The notes under the pieces were generated by a model that saw only the letters and a list, made by a program, of their open reading frames with translations, did no database searches and was not told where the DNA came from. 64,000 nt of DNA from Epinephelus fuscoguttatus (Eukaryota > Chordata > Actinopteri > Perciformes > Serranidae), in assembly GCF_011397635.1 (NCBI RefSeq), contig NC_064756.1:22374907-22438906 (forward strand), given 5' to 3'. Below, piece by piece: positions 22,001 through 39,012 of the stretch. Position 1 is the stretch's first letter; every line of letters starts with the position of its first letter. A program made the position numbers and the translations under genes.

Positions 22001-25000
22001 GTATAAAGCAAGAAATAACCTTCTACCACATAACATACAGGAAATATTTCAGGAAAGAGAGGGTGGGTATAATTTAAGGGGGGATTAAACTTCAAAACTC
22101 CAAAAATTCGCACATCAAAGAAAAGACTGTCTTTATCAACTGCTGGGGTGAGACTATGGAACAGTCTGAATGTGGAGTTACAACAATGTCCAAACATGAA
22201 TCACTTTAAAAACAGGTATAAACACATGGTTTTCACTAAATACAGGGAGGAGGATTACAACAGTTATAATTAATATGTTATATGTAAGTGAGTGTATCTA
22301 TATGTTGTTTTTGTTGTTACTGTTGTTGTCGTATGTCGTTGTCATTATTGTAGTCGTTTTTGTTGTTGTTGTTTGTTGTTGTTTCTTGTTCTTGTTGTTA
22401 TTATTAGCATTACTATTGTTGTTGTTATTACAGTATTATTATTATTATTGATATGAATATTGAGTGAACAAGGGGTAGGACCAGATAATACTTTATACTT
22501 CTTCCTACTCCTTTTGAAAATGTAAATGAGATGTGAATATATTGTTTTCTTCTCTTTCTAATTGTTTTAATCAATTGCTTATTTTTATTTAAAGTTTTTT
22601 TTTTTTTTTTTTTTTGCATGTTCAAATAAATTGTTCCTCTGTATTTGTGTTTTCTCTAGGAGTAAGCACGGACCCACTAACTACATCCCTGAGCAGTTTC
22701 TGGATGACTTTATCGACTTGGTGGTGTGGGGTCATGAGCATGAGTGTTTGATTGCGCCAACCAGAAATGAACAGCAGCTTTTCTATGTGACACAGCCCGG
22801 CAGCTCTGTAGCTACCTCCCTGTCCCCTGGAGAGGCAACCAAAAAGTGTGTACCAACAAATACATACATAAACACACACACACAGTTTAGAGTAAACTTG
22901 ATACTCTGAATGTGTTTTAAAGTGATTAAGTATCTGTCTGTATGAATCTAGGCACATAGGACTGCTGAGGGTGAAAGGTCGTAAGATGAACCTGAAAAAG
23001 ATCCCCCTAAACACAGTGCGTCAGTTCTTCATCCAAGATGTGGTGCTGGATGACTACCAAGATCTCTTCACACCTGATACACCCCATGTCACAAAGAAGG
23101 TGGAGGACTTGTGCTATGCAAAGGTAACACTTAAGGTCACCAACAAACATAAGGCCCGTTTCCACTGAAGAAGTTCCTGGTAGTATTTGGGGGGCAGGAA
23201 CTACTACAGGAACGTCCTCTCGTTCGGCCCTCTCAACCACCATGTCTCCACTGAGAGAGCGGAGTACGAGGAAGGTTCCTGTAAAGTTACGGGCTGCCTC
23301 TGGATGTGACGTAATCGTTGCGCGACCATTTTGACCGGGGCGACATAGGGACGCCGTTAGCCGATAGCGGTGTTTGTAATAACTCACTAAATGGCCCGTG
23401 AAAAATTTTTTTTTTTTCCAGCGGATGTCTTAGTTACAACATGATTGAGCTAACTGGAGTAGTTTCATGTCGTATCCGACAACGGGAGGCTTTTAACAGA
23501 TGATGTCCTGATGTTAGCTTTGCTGCTGCTGTTAGCTGTCCCTGTCAGCTGATGCTTTCTAGACATCGTGATTTCCCAAAATTGAATAAATACCACACAT
23601 ATCAACACAAAACTGCTTTGCTAGCTCAATCATGTTGTAACTAAGATATCCACTGGAAAGAATATTTTTTTCACAGGCCATTTAGTGAGTTTTTTTAACA
23701 TGGTGGAGGAAGCTATATGAACGAGCTAACCCTCGTCTGCTGAGTTTTAAAAATGCCAGCTATTTTCTTGCTTTCTGTTGACGTCACATCCCTCCTTGAG
23801 TATATCCAATCAGCACCAAGTAATCCCCAAGCCCCAGCCAGGAGTCTTTCGGGGCCATTCTGAGTACCTACTCTGTGGCAGGGACTTGTTTAGTCCCTGT
23901 AAAAGTTCCAGAACTCTGTCCTTCAGGGGTGTTTCCTGCGGTGGAGACACGCACCAACGGCCCTGGCCCCATAAAATTACCCCGAAGTTCCTGCGGTGGA
24001 AACGGGCCTATACGGAGACCGTCTAGCATCTCGTTATCTTACCCTGCTTGTCCGTCTGCACTGTAGGTCACAGAGATGATAGAAGAGGCTGAAAGAGAAA
24101 GACTTGGATGTCCACTCACCCCAGAGAAACCTCTCATTCGCCTGAGGGTAAGATGGACACTCTTGCAGCATGTGCGCACACACCTTCCTATTTGTGCTAC
24201 TTTCAAATTCATAATCTTCTTTGCCTTCTCCAGGTGGACTACACTGGAGGTTTTGACACGTTCAACACGGCTCGTTTCAGTCAGAAGTTTGTGGACCGTG
24301 TAGCTAACCCAAAAGATATCATTCACTTTCTCAGACGGCGTGAGCAAAAAGAAGACATCAAAGGTCTGACACAGGCTAAATATACAGCTGTGGATCTGCA
24401 GTACATGTCATTGATTGATGTACAGTACTGTCTATTTGACGTCTTTCAATCTTTGTGCTTTTTAGATGAGATCAATGTTGACTATGGCAAAATATTAAAA
24501 ACCACAGCAGTCGAGGGTCTGAGAGTGGAGGACCTGGTTAAACAGTACTTTGAGGCAACTGAACAGGTACTGCACATGCAAAAATTTACATTCACACACT
24601 CACAGGGTGTTAAAACACTTATTGTCATCCACTGTTTCTACATATATTTTTTTGAAAAGTGCGTGCGCATATCTTCACAGAAAGTGCAGCTGTCCCTTCT
24701 GACCGAGCAGGGCATGGGGAAGGCCATTCAGGAGTTTGTAGACAAAGATGAGAAAGATGCCATTGAGGAGCTGATCACTTACCAGTTAGAGAAGACACAG
24801 CGCCACCTCCAAGCCAGAGGAGTAACTACAGAGCAGGATATAGACACAGAAGTAAGGAGGGTGGGGCTTGCGTGGGAAGTAGAGAAGATGGAGTTGATGT
24901 TATACGTTACTTTGTGTGCATGTTTTTACATTTTTAGGTGCGGCGATTCAGAGAATCCAAAAAGAACACAACTGAGGAAGAGAAGGAAATCAAAGAAGTA

Positions 25001-27150
25001 AGTAACTAATGCACAAGCCAGTAAAATGTCTGGTGTGTTTAATGCCCGGTGTTTTAACAAACTGAGCTGTTCACACTGGACATGTGTATGTGGCAAGACA
25101 ACACTCTGATAACCAATTATGAACAACAGAAAGGATATATTTCAAATGACAGAAATAATTGTAACGTGGTGTACACTTTATTTCTCAGGCTATGGACAGA
25201 GCCAAAGCTCACCGTTTGGAGCGCGGCGATGAGCCAATGGACCTGGACGTATCTGATGAGCTCGCTATGGACTCTGACGAAGGCTCTACCCCATTTCCTC
25301 CTGCCACGCGAGGCAGAGGGCGAGGAAGCAGGGGGCGGGGTGGCCGGGGAAGGGGGAGAGGTGAGTTGTCATATTGTCTGTCACTAGTAGAGGTGCAGAG
25401 GGAAACACATTGTAGTAAATAAATGTTGTAAAGGATTATTCAAGAATGTAGGTTTGATACAAGGCAGTGACTCAGAGCAAATACACCACTGTACGGTCAC
25501 ACCAAAGATACACAGACATACAGTGACTGCCTACCAGACTATTGTGAGAGGGCATTGCAGAAACATTGACAATTACCAATGCTAATGCTCTTTACACAGT
25601 TCGAAAGAAAATAAGAGATACCAGTGGATCAGAATGTACATCTGTGATAAACAGCCTCAGCCAGCACTGGATGATTTAATAGACCAGACCCACAGCATAA
25701 GAGGTTAACTACTGAATCATCTGATAGACTCTGACAGATACAGGTATTTTACAAACAAAATTAGTATGATCATGATGTGGAGGTCGACACAAACAGTAAT
25801 GCTTTTCTATGGATTTCTATCATTTAACAGAATCTATCAGAATATATATTGGAGCCTAAAGCTGAAAACACTCCAAAGCTGCTGCGGCATGGCGCGTCAT
25901 GTGCTGCCTCTAGCACACACTGGACGCGTCACACTGCAGCTTGTTAACAGATGACCACACAAAGTTATTACTAATTTTACTGAAAGAACTATACCTCTTC
26001 CACCTCTGCATTAGCTTAAGCTAACATCACGTATGGAGAGCCCCTAATTAAACTTCATTTTTCACCTGAAGAACCAGTCTCCACAGCTATGACTCGCCAG
26101 GCAATATCTTTTTGGCCATTGTATTTTAATGACTTGATCGTGAGTCATTAAGCTTAGGATATTTCTCGACCTCAACAACGAGTCTCTCATCATCATCTTT
26201 GTCACACACGAGACAGCAACAGAGTTCTCTTTATGCATCCATGGTGAGGAGAGGAGAGGAAAGGAGAGGAGAGGAGAGGTAGTAGTATGCCCAAAATAAA
26301 AGCCCACAGTTCTGGTTGGTAGGAGAAACACACCCACTTTAAACATTATGAAAGACTTGGACATCAACATGTTTTTGTATATGCACAAATATTGCAACAC
26401 TGACCTTCTCAAAAATGCTGTGGTTGAAGAAGTGAAAGTGGGAGGCTGTGTTCACATGGTCAAACAAGTGGCACAAGCAGCTCCAGCTGTTCCACTTTAC
26501 CATGTTTTGATGTGATAAACAACATGGTAGGGCTCCTTAATTGGCATATGCACGACTGCATGTAAATGGGAATATAAGTGGAATATTCATCTTTATTATC
26601 CATGTAAACAGCTTAGTAGGAGAATCAGGACAAAACCAGAATATTTTGTGTATGTATACATAGCTATTAATACTGTTTAGTCACACTCCAGCAGAGGGAA
26701 GTCAAAACTAATCAAACCATGTTACTCACTTTCTGGAATGAACATTTGTCTTATTGCGAAAGAGAAAAAAGTCCACTATTAAATATTTTTTCACTGGCAG
26801 AACAGTTGTACGCAAGAGAGCTGGTAAGACGAAGTGAAAGTGCGTATTGTAGTTTGTGAAATCTTCAGACTCTCAACACACAAACTAAACAATACTCTTT
26901 GAATGGCATATACTACTATTGCACAGTAAAATACTGATTTGAATATAAGGAATACATATTTGATGCAGCTAAACAAAGCACTGTATGTGATGATGCTGTG
27001 TGTTGAATCATAAATCCTTATTCTGACCTCTTTATCTGTCTTTCCAGGTGCAACTGCCACCGAACCAAAGCCAGCCGGTCGTGGCCGTTCCCAGAAATCC
27101 TCAGCAGCAACCCAAAGCAGAAGCATTATGCAAGGTAGAAGACTGTGAGA

Positions 27151-27200
<50 letters not shown>

Positions 27201-27483
27201 TTGATCTATGAACACACAAGTTTATTTTTTCACATCTCAGACTGCAACACCACAGAAAAAGCATAGAAATCCTATTTTATTTTAGCAGTTTACTAACCTG
27301 CTTTTCGCTTTTTCCTGCTCCTCATCTTTCAATTTTTCATGACTTAAATGTTTATGTCCCTTTTCTCCTACTTATTCCTCATTACTTAGCATTTCAAGCT
27401 CCGTCCCAGAAATCATCTCGAACTGCAGCCTCTGCATCTTACAAAGCAGATGAAGTAAGCCAGATAACAAAACAAACAAACAA

Positions 27484-27514
<31 letters not shown>

Positions 27515-29293
27515 GTTAACTGAATTGCCTCCAGACTTGCTTCTAATCTTTATCCATCTCCAGGTGACCATTGATGACTCAGATGAAGATATACCTGTCA
27601 CGAAAGCATCCCTCCCCCCTCCAAAGTATGTTTGTTTTGATCTACAATATGGTAGACCAGTACTTTAAAGGAGAGCTATTATGCTCATATTCAGGTTCAT
27701 ACTTGTGTTTTGGGTTTCTAATAGAACCTGTTCACATAATTTAATGGTCAAAAAACACTTTATTTTCCTTGTACTGTCTGTGCAGTAACACCTGTATCTA
27801 GGGATGCACCGAAATGAAAATTTGTGGCCGAAGCCGTAGCCGAATAATATTAAGCGCTTGGCCGAATACCGAGTACCGAATACCGACTATCGTTGTTTAG
27901 TTTTTCATTAGTTTTTGCAGATGAACCCCCTCCAGATTAGTGTTGTCACGGTACCAAAATTGGGACCCACTGTACAATACCAATGAAAATATCATGGTTC
28001 TGAGTAGTATCACGATACCACAGCGAAAATGAAGCAGATGTGCCTTTTGTCATTTATAAAAAGATAAATCACTTTTCTATAATACATCAATGATATTTCA
28101 ATGGAATAAATTACTTGACTTATTCATACTTAAAAAACAGCATCAATCAGTGATTAACATAGGGAGGATCAAAATAAAATAAATAAATAAAATAAGAATC
28201 AACCAGCCACCCTCCTCCCCTGACAAGTCCCTTCATAAGTAAAGAACAGTTCCTAAAGTGCGGTGAGGTTTGTGGGCCGTGAACGGCTCGCTTCTCCTCT
28301 GACACGTCACATACCTGTGTTCGGCTGGCTCGGCTGTTCAGGTACTTCTGGGCAGTCATGATGCCAAGAAGAGGATATTATTGGAACCGACTTCTCCATA
28401 GCCCGGTAAGCCGATGGCTGCCGTATTTGACAGGAATACATTACTGTCTGTGTCTGTGACCCCCGTTCAACCCACAACCGATGGGATTCGTCTTTCGTTT
28501 CTGCTGCTGATTGAAATCTGTAGGCTGCTCGCACAGCGTGCTGAATGATTTAAGCCTATTTTGCTCGCTCAAAACTATTTTTAGTCGCAAAGGCGAGTGC
28601 GGTGACGGATGGATCGCCACACTGCTGACATTTTACTCCGCCCGTCAAGGCATGCTGTTTGATTGTGTTATCAAAACATGCCGCTATTAGAAGATAGAAA
28701 ATAAGGGAAGTCCCCTTTAAGAAAAAAATCCCTGTAGAGACACACAGCTGTCCATATTGCATCACACTCGCTGTCCCTCACTTCATATTTCAAATTTCTG
28801 ATACTTTTTAATTGTGTTTTACCCTGACTCCTTCTCTTGGTTACCACAGATCAGCATCGTCGTCATCATCATCCTTCACTAAGTACAGCTCTCAGAGCCA
28901 GAGCCAGTCTAGAGGAATTGCATTTGATGACAGTGATGATGATGAGGTAAGAAGAGATTGGAGAAAATGATGTAGCTTGTATATAGACTGTGATTTTATT
29001 CCCATTGGTGAAAAATGACTCAACCTGTAAGTAGGATTACTGTGTAACCACATAGTTTTCTGGGAATTGAACTGCTCTTAAGTCTTAATATCTTTTTGTG
29101 TCACATTGACAAAAATGTATACCCCTACATTTTATCTCACATAATCCATGTTGTATTTGAGTTGCCAGAAATGGACTCAGCTATATTTAATTATCTGTTC
29201 CCTGATAAATGTTTTAATCCTTTTTTCATCTTCATCTTTTTTGTCTTGATACAGGACGACCCATTCAAAGGCCGCAGTCGTTCAAGAAGATAA
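19051..29293 (+). CDS. mre11: Double-strand break repair nuclease MRE11
   Basis: Nuclear Mn-dependent 3'-5' exonuclease and endonuclease of the MRE11-RAD50-NBS1 complex; resects DNA breaks and activates ATM. Exons: 19051-19070, 19261-19393, 19505-19665, 19756-19843, 19975-20116, 20221-20335, 22660-22845, 22952-23123, 24067-24147, 24234-24363, 24466-24566, 24681-24851, 24938-24997, 25189-25360, 27048-27134, 27390-27454, 27564-27625, 28850-28946, 29255-29293. All phases agree; 693 aa (human about 708). Phosphoesterase motifs: D20-I-H22, G-G-D60, G-N-H129-D-D, and VWGHEHE near 245. A glycine-arginine-rich segment (about 561-577), the type methylated by PRMT1, follows an acidic patch. The tail has SIMQAF, serine runs and a D-D-P-F-K end. 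A non-coding first exon is likely (acceptor at 19000). Nothing suggests inactivation, although introns 6, 8 and 17 hold mobile elements. Confidence 0.96.
20487..20693 (+). mobile_element. Truncated TTAA-type miniature element
   Basis: TTAA (20483-20486) is followed by AGGGCCAGTGTGTAAAATGG, the left end of a common teleost miniature transposon, then GTTGAAAACAGTGACATCAG. The body runs into the LINE at about 20,694 and no right end was found. Confidence 0.45.
20694..22635 (+). mobile_element. 5'-truncated L2/Jockey-type LINE in mre11 intron 6
   Basis: Sense-oriented non-LTR retrotransposon fragment. Reverse-transcriptase motifs appear in order: [55 protein letters not shown] and [11 protein letters not shown]. 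Two breaks (an A-run at 21179-21189 and a small deletion just after it) put the two halves in different frames, and a stop occurs at about 21,888. The 3' UTR has a TTG/TTA-rich tract (22,305-22,450), the CTTCTTCCTACTCCTTTT phrase common in fish L2-like tails, a poly-T run, and ends TTCAAATAAATTG. The copy is dead. Confidence 0.8.
23152..24009. mobile_element. Foldback-type miniature transposon
   Basis: The ends are AGGCCCGTTTCCAC and its mirror GTGGAAACGGGCCT, flanked by ATA on both sides (23149-23151 and 24010-24012). A second pair of inner arms of about 80 bases (about 23,368-23,458 against 23,618-23,698) shares ACTCACTAAATGGCC and TCTTAGTTACAACATGATTG. A 3-bp duplication suits the PIF/Harbinger superfamily, but a hAT-like origin cannot be excluded. 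It lies in mre11 intron 8 and no transposase is visible. Confidence 0.75.
26246..26280. repeat. Purine-rich (AGGAG)n tract
   Basis: GGAGAGGAGAGGAAAGGAGA-type simple repeat in mre11 intron 14. The rest of this 1.7-kb intron shows no recognisable feature. Confidence 0.8.
27152..27199. repeat. (TG)24 microsatellite in mre11 intron 15
   Basis: It starts 17 bases after the donor of exon 15 and is (UG)n in the mre11 transcript. Confidence 0.95.
27484..27510. repeat. (CA)n microsatellite in mre11 intron 16
   Basis: About 13 CA units, starting 29 bases after the donor of exon 16. Confidence 0.95.
27669..28716. mobile_element. TTAA-flanked element with nested insertions
   Basis: TTAA lies at 27665-27668 and 28717-28720. 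The left end AGGAGAGCTATTATGCTCAT and about 130 following bases match a second copy at 33,962 (shared CAGGTTCATACTTGT and the TGTTCAAAAAACA/GGTCAAAAAACA block). Similarity stops at about 27,798, where other repeat ends begin. The right end is only weakly related (AAGTCCCCTTTAA). It sits in mre11 intron 17. Confidence 0.55.
27799..28075. mobile_element. hAT-like transposon end fragments
   Basis: TAGGGATGCACCGAAATG at 27,799, with following GCCGAATACCGAG repeats, is a typical hAT-type end. TAGTGTTGTCACGGTACC at 27,938 resembles another hAT-type end, followed by mirrored TATCACGATACC. Neither has a clear partner end, so both appear partial and nested in the TTAA element. Confidence 0.5.
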
Positions 29294-31684
29294 CCATAAG
29301 TACATTTATTATGTAACACTTGTTAACGTTGATTTACCAACTTATTACCTATTGTTCTTCTGAAGGACTTCAAAGTGCATGTTTCAGTTATCTCAGCACA
29401 CCGTCTTACTAATGTTGACCATACATTATTAAGTTTGATCAGTCACTGCTTAGGGTTAAACTATCCATTCGGTCTGTTTTGGTAAAAGGGCTAGGCTAAC
29501 AGCTAACGGCTACAGAGGAGCAAGGTGGAGATGACTTTGAGACAAGACTTGCTCTACATAATGACATATGCTGCTGTACATCAACATTGATCACTGTTGG
29601 GTTTTGCCATTTGATATTCAGGAAACTATAAATGTTTTTCATACAAAATCAACTTTACTTTTGTTTTGTAATTATTTTCTGTGTCTTGTGGCTACAAAGT
29701 CAGAGAAATACCTTCCTGAAAGAGCTTATAGAGTAATACATAGTCAAATTTGGCTTGAATTGCACTTGGCTCTTTGTACTGACCCTCTATCCCCTTTTGT
29801 GTTTTGTCGCATCTTCTCCTCACTAAGCAACTCATTTGTCTGTTATTGCCCCAGATATAGGTGAAGCCCTGTGCTCTCTTATTTTCTGTCCCTCTAAAAC
29901 TGGTTCAGCTGCAGTTCAACTTAAAAATATAAAGCATGTAAGGTTGGTGCTAAGGTGGAAAAGTGGCCACACACAGATGTATCCACCATAGGGGGGCAGT
30001 ATAGTTAAGCCCAAGGCATAGGGTCACAGTGGAAAAATTTAACTTCCTTGGACAATGCCTCGTCTTTTTGAGGTATGGTCCAGAAATTTGAGACGAAAAT
30101 TGTCATATTCATCATCTATTGTTCCCATGATAAGGATTTACATGTATTCTTCTCCTCGTTGTGCCTTTTGTTAACTCGGGGTCAGAGGGTGTGTTCTTGG
30201 GAGGGAGAAGGACGACACTGAAAGGAACAAAGAGAGATCCAGTTTCCAGCGCATATACTTGCAAAGAACTCAGCTGTGTAACAAACAAAGTTACAGAGGA
30301 ATGTCTTTATTATATTTACAACTTATGTACAACTATATAAAAATCCACAACATGTACCACATGTACACTCAGATGTTATCAGCCACCTGGCACTCGCCAA
30401 ACCTGCAAAGGATTGCTATTAATGTCCAAATATTTTACAATATTATACAGTATGGTAATTATTATTTTTAGATTCAGAAATGCCATATCTAAGTAGTCTC
30501 AATAGACAAGAGACTGATAAATAAACCAAAATACAGCTAGATGTATTCTTTTACTTTGCTACATCTGGAATTATCATTTTAAAATTAAGCAATAATGACA
30601 GGGTTTTTCCTGAGTGCGCAGATTTTACATACACACTAATTTCTGTTGCTTAAGTTTAAATTTAGAAAATTAAGCTGTGAAGGCAAAAACTCTTAATATT
30701 CTGGCCATGATGTGAGTTTTCTAAAGGCACACTGTATATCTGAGTACACTTTGAAACTCATTGTGGAGGCACTCTGCGTGTGTTTTGAGTTTTAGTCTTC
30801 AGTGCATAGGCTATTAACTTGCATCATCTGCATATACAGTAAAGTCAAGTAATTCTCACCTTCCACTTAAAGTGCTCATGTAAATTAATCTGTGATAGGA
30901 AGCAAGCACAACACCTGTGCTGTACAAAGGTGCATTATCTAATAGTGACACACATCAGATCAACTGAATCAGCACCACAGAGGCATTAAACTCTTGGACG
31001 TAGCATCCTATCACCTATACTGGTGATATTAACCTGAAGCTTCAGACTGACTTCCGCTGGCATTAGCATAGACCAGGTTTGCCCTGTCTGTCACCTTTCT
31101 TTATACAGCAGTTTACCATATTTGAATCCTCATAGCACATTGCACACCTGAAATCATAGCACATAGTAATCAAGTACATTATGTCTGAGTTCTGCCAGTC
31201 TGGTAAGGCTGAACAATTGTCACAGTTAAAACGGATTGTACAGTTATTGCTAAGTCCTCATATCAGTACCTGTGGTTTTAAATTGATAATGTTGTTTTGA
31301 AAATGCATGAATCAGTGAATTTGGTCTGTTAAATTACAATAATTTAAAGACTTAAAATGTCCCAGACTGGCAAGCAATACATAACAACATGAATATACAG
31401 TACTTGTCCCCTGAGATAAGAAGTTGAAATGGCACAAAAAAAAAAAAAACACCTGAAATAAGTTTGTATGAATGTGTGTGTGTAAATGTGCAGTGTTTTT
31501 GCATATGGCTGTGTTTAGCAGTTCATTTGTGTTGCTGCTGAGATTGATCTTCAGCCTCCCCTTTATCTCCTTCTGTCTTCCATCCTCTGACCACTACGTT
31601 GAAACAAACGCTTGCTTGTAGTTTCACAGGCTGTCCAGAATAGACTGGACTGGATTCTCCTGTCGCTCGTCACCATGGAGGACC
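29294..31684. other. Convergent 3' ends of mre11 and tmprss4
   Basis: No gene is present. The first part is the mre11 3' UTR; the only plus-strand AATAAA noticed is at 30520-30525. The right part is probably the tmprss4 3' UTR, with minus-strand AATAAA at 30306-30311. If both signals are used the two transcripts overlap by about 0.2 kb. Confidence 0.4.
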
Positions 31685-37047
<5,363 letters not shown>

Positions 37048-38669
37048 CTGAGGGAAAAATAAGAAGGACAAGACAAGGTGAGCACAGGTGTCGAAACAAC
37101 AGTGTACACTGTGTGGCTTACAAGAACAGTACATGTGTCCAGATGAGGGTGTAGCCTTGTGATTTTGTAATTTTGTGTGGAAGTTCCCATGTAATTATGT
37201 AATCATTCATGATCAGCTTGCATCTGCCTTTTTCCAGGTGATCATTATCAAACACGTGTGAGAATAAATTGCATTTACCTGGCCAAAAATGATGCAAAAC
37301 ATAGAAAACGTGAGCCATGTGTAAAACAGGTGCATAATACAATGCATATTCAGGGGAGGAGCCACAAAAGGATTACCAGTCGTGCACACATGGAACATGG
37401 TGTGCCACAAGAGTTGTCACGTTACACCAGTGTGCCTTCCTGTACATGTCAGTAGCTCCATATGCTGCAGGCACTTCCCATTATCTCTTATCAGACAGAC
37501 CCCACCATGAAAGTGATAGAGTCTGAATGTACACTAATGTGGGGTGTAGTGTGGCATGGTCTACTGGGACCCAGTGTGTCTTCCATTCAGATGCAACTGA
37601 TATTGTGGAGACAGAACACAATATAATTTTGCAGGGTGGTACAGTTAGAGGGATGGCCTCCCTTAAGCTACAGAAGACAGGGTAAAGCCCATGCTGCTCA
37701 GGTATCCTTAAGGCAGATATCAGCTGTATCCCAGTTGCATAATTGCGGACAGCTCATTGTGTGAAGGGAAAATTACAAAATGAATGACAACATATAGGAA
37801 ATAGAGGGGCAGGATGCGCCAAAGCTGTGGTTCCCACCCTTCTTGTGTTTAACCCTTTCAAATGATTACAAATGAGGATGTTGATGCTTGTGAGCAATTG
37901 AAGGATTTTCCCTTTTCAGATCATTTTCACTTGAAAAGTTAAAATGAGGCCCGAAGAGGTAAAATTATCCAATATTTAACAAGAAAAATTGAATCCCTTA
38001 AGTCCTGTAAGGTGATATTACAAGTGCACAAGACTTGTTCCCACAAGGGACCTATCGGAACTGCTCTCGTGGGGCTCTGTACTCAAATCATTTTGGGGTC
38101 GGCTTGTTTGCTCTTAAGGGAGTTTGATAATCAGTTTGTTCTCATCAGCGGTGCTATGGGTTGGGAAATTATGTTTGTAGTGCTTTTATGTCTAGTCAAG
38201 GGGGCTACATTGGGCTAACGTTAGCTGTTGAAGCTTAGCAAATTTTAACGTTACCTCACATTTTCTGTTTCGTCATGTAAATGTCTTCAATGTAACGTGG
38301 TCATGCTTTCTTTGGAGTTGTTATGTTTGAGGGCTGAGCAGATAAACCTGGCAATGACTGTTTTTATTTGACCACTTGAAAACAAAGTTGTGAAAAGACC
38401 TTGACATAACATTCCTGCTAAAGTTTGTTTTCGGCCAACTGGTGAATGTGCACTCTATTTTCCGTCTCTACCAGCTCCTGACAAAAATATGTGGCTCATT
38501 ATCTGCTGAATGCTCCACTCTGTTCACCAGTTAGTGGCTAACTACTGTTTGTCTGCTGTTTCATGCTGAGCAGGTACGAGAGCACAGTGGATTTTTTGAG
38601 CTGTGTCTTTGAAAACTGTTGCCTGTTGTCAGCCAATATGATGCTATGAGGGTGGTGAGAGTGAATCAA

Positions 38670-39012
38670 AACAGTAAAGCTGGGGCTGTAGCCTATCCCA
38701 GCTGACATTGGGCGAGGGTCGGGGTACACCCTGGACAGGTCGCCAGACTATCACAGGGCTGACACATAGAGACAGACAAGCCATTCACCCTCACATTCAC
38801 ACTCACACCTACAGGCAATTTAGAGTCACCAGTTAACCTAACCTGCATGTCTTTGGATTGTAGGAGGAAGCGCTTGGAGAAAACCCAGGTTGACACATGG
38901 AGAACATTCAAGCTCTGCACAGAAGGGCTCCCCCACCCTTCACCCCAGATTTGAACCAAGAACCTTCTTGTTGTGAGACAACAATGCTAACCATTCCACT
39001 ACCGGGCTGCCA
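38670..39012 (-). mobile_element. Older, 3'-truncated copy of the SINE
   Basis: It matches the SINE at 15,423-15,795 in the same orientation (shared CCTGGACAGGTCGCCAGACT and GGCTGACACATAGAGACA), but with many changes and no ATGA tail. No target duplication was found. Confidence 0.8.

Noticed and set aside
24108-25001. One long frame of nearly 300 codons read as a single gene
   Set aside because: It is mre11 exons 10-12 read through their introns. The exon phases and splice sites are clear.
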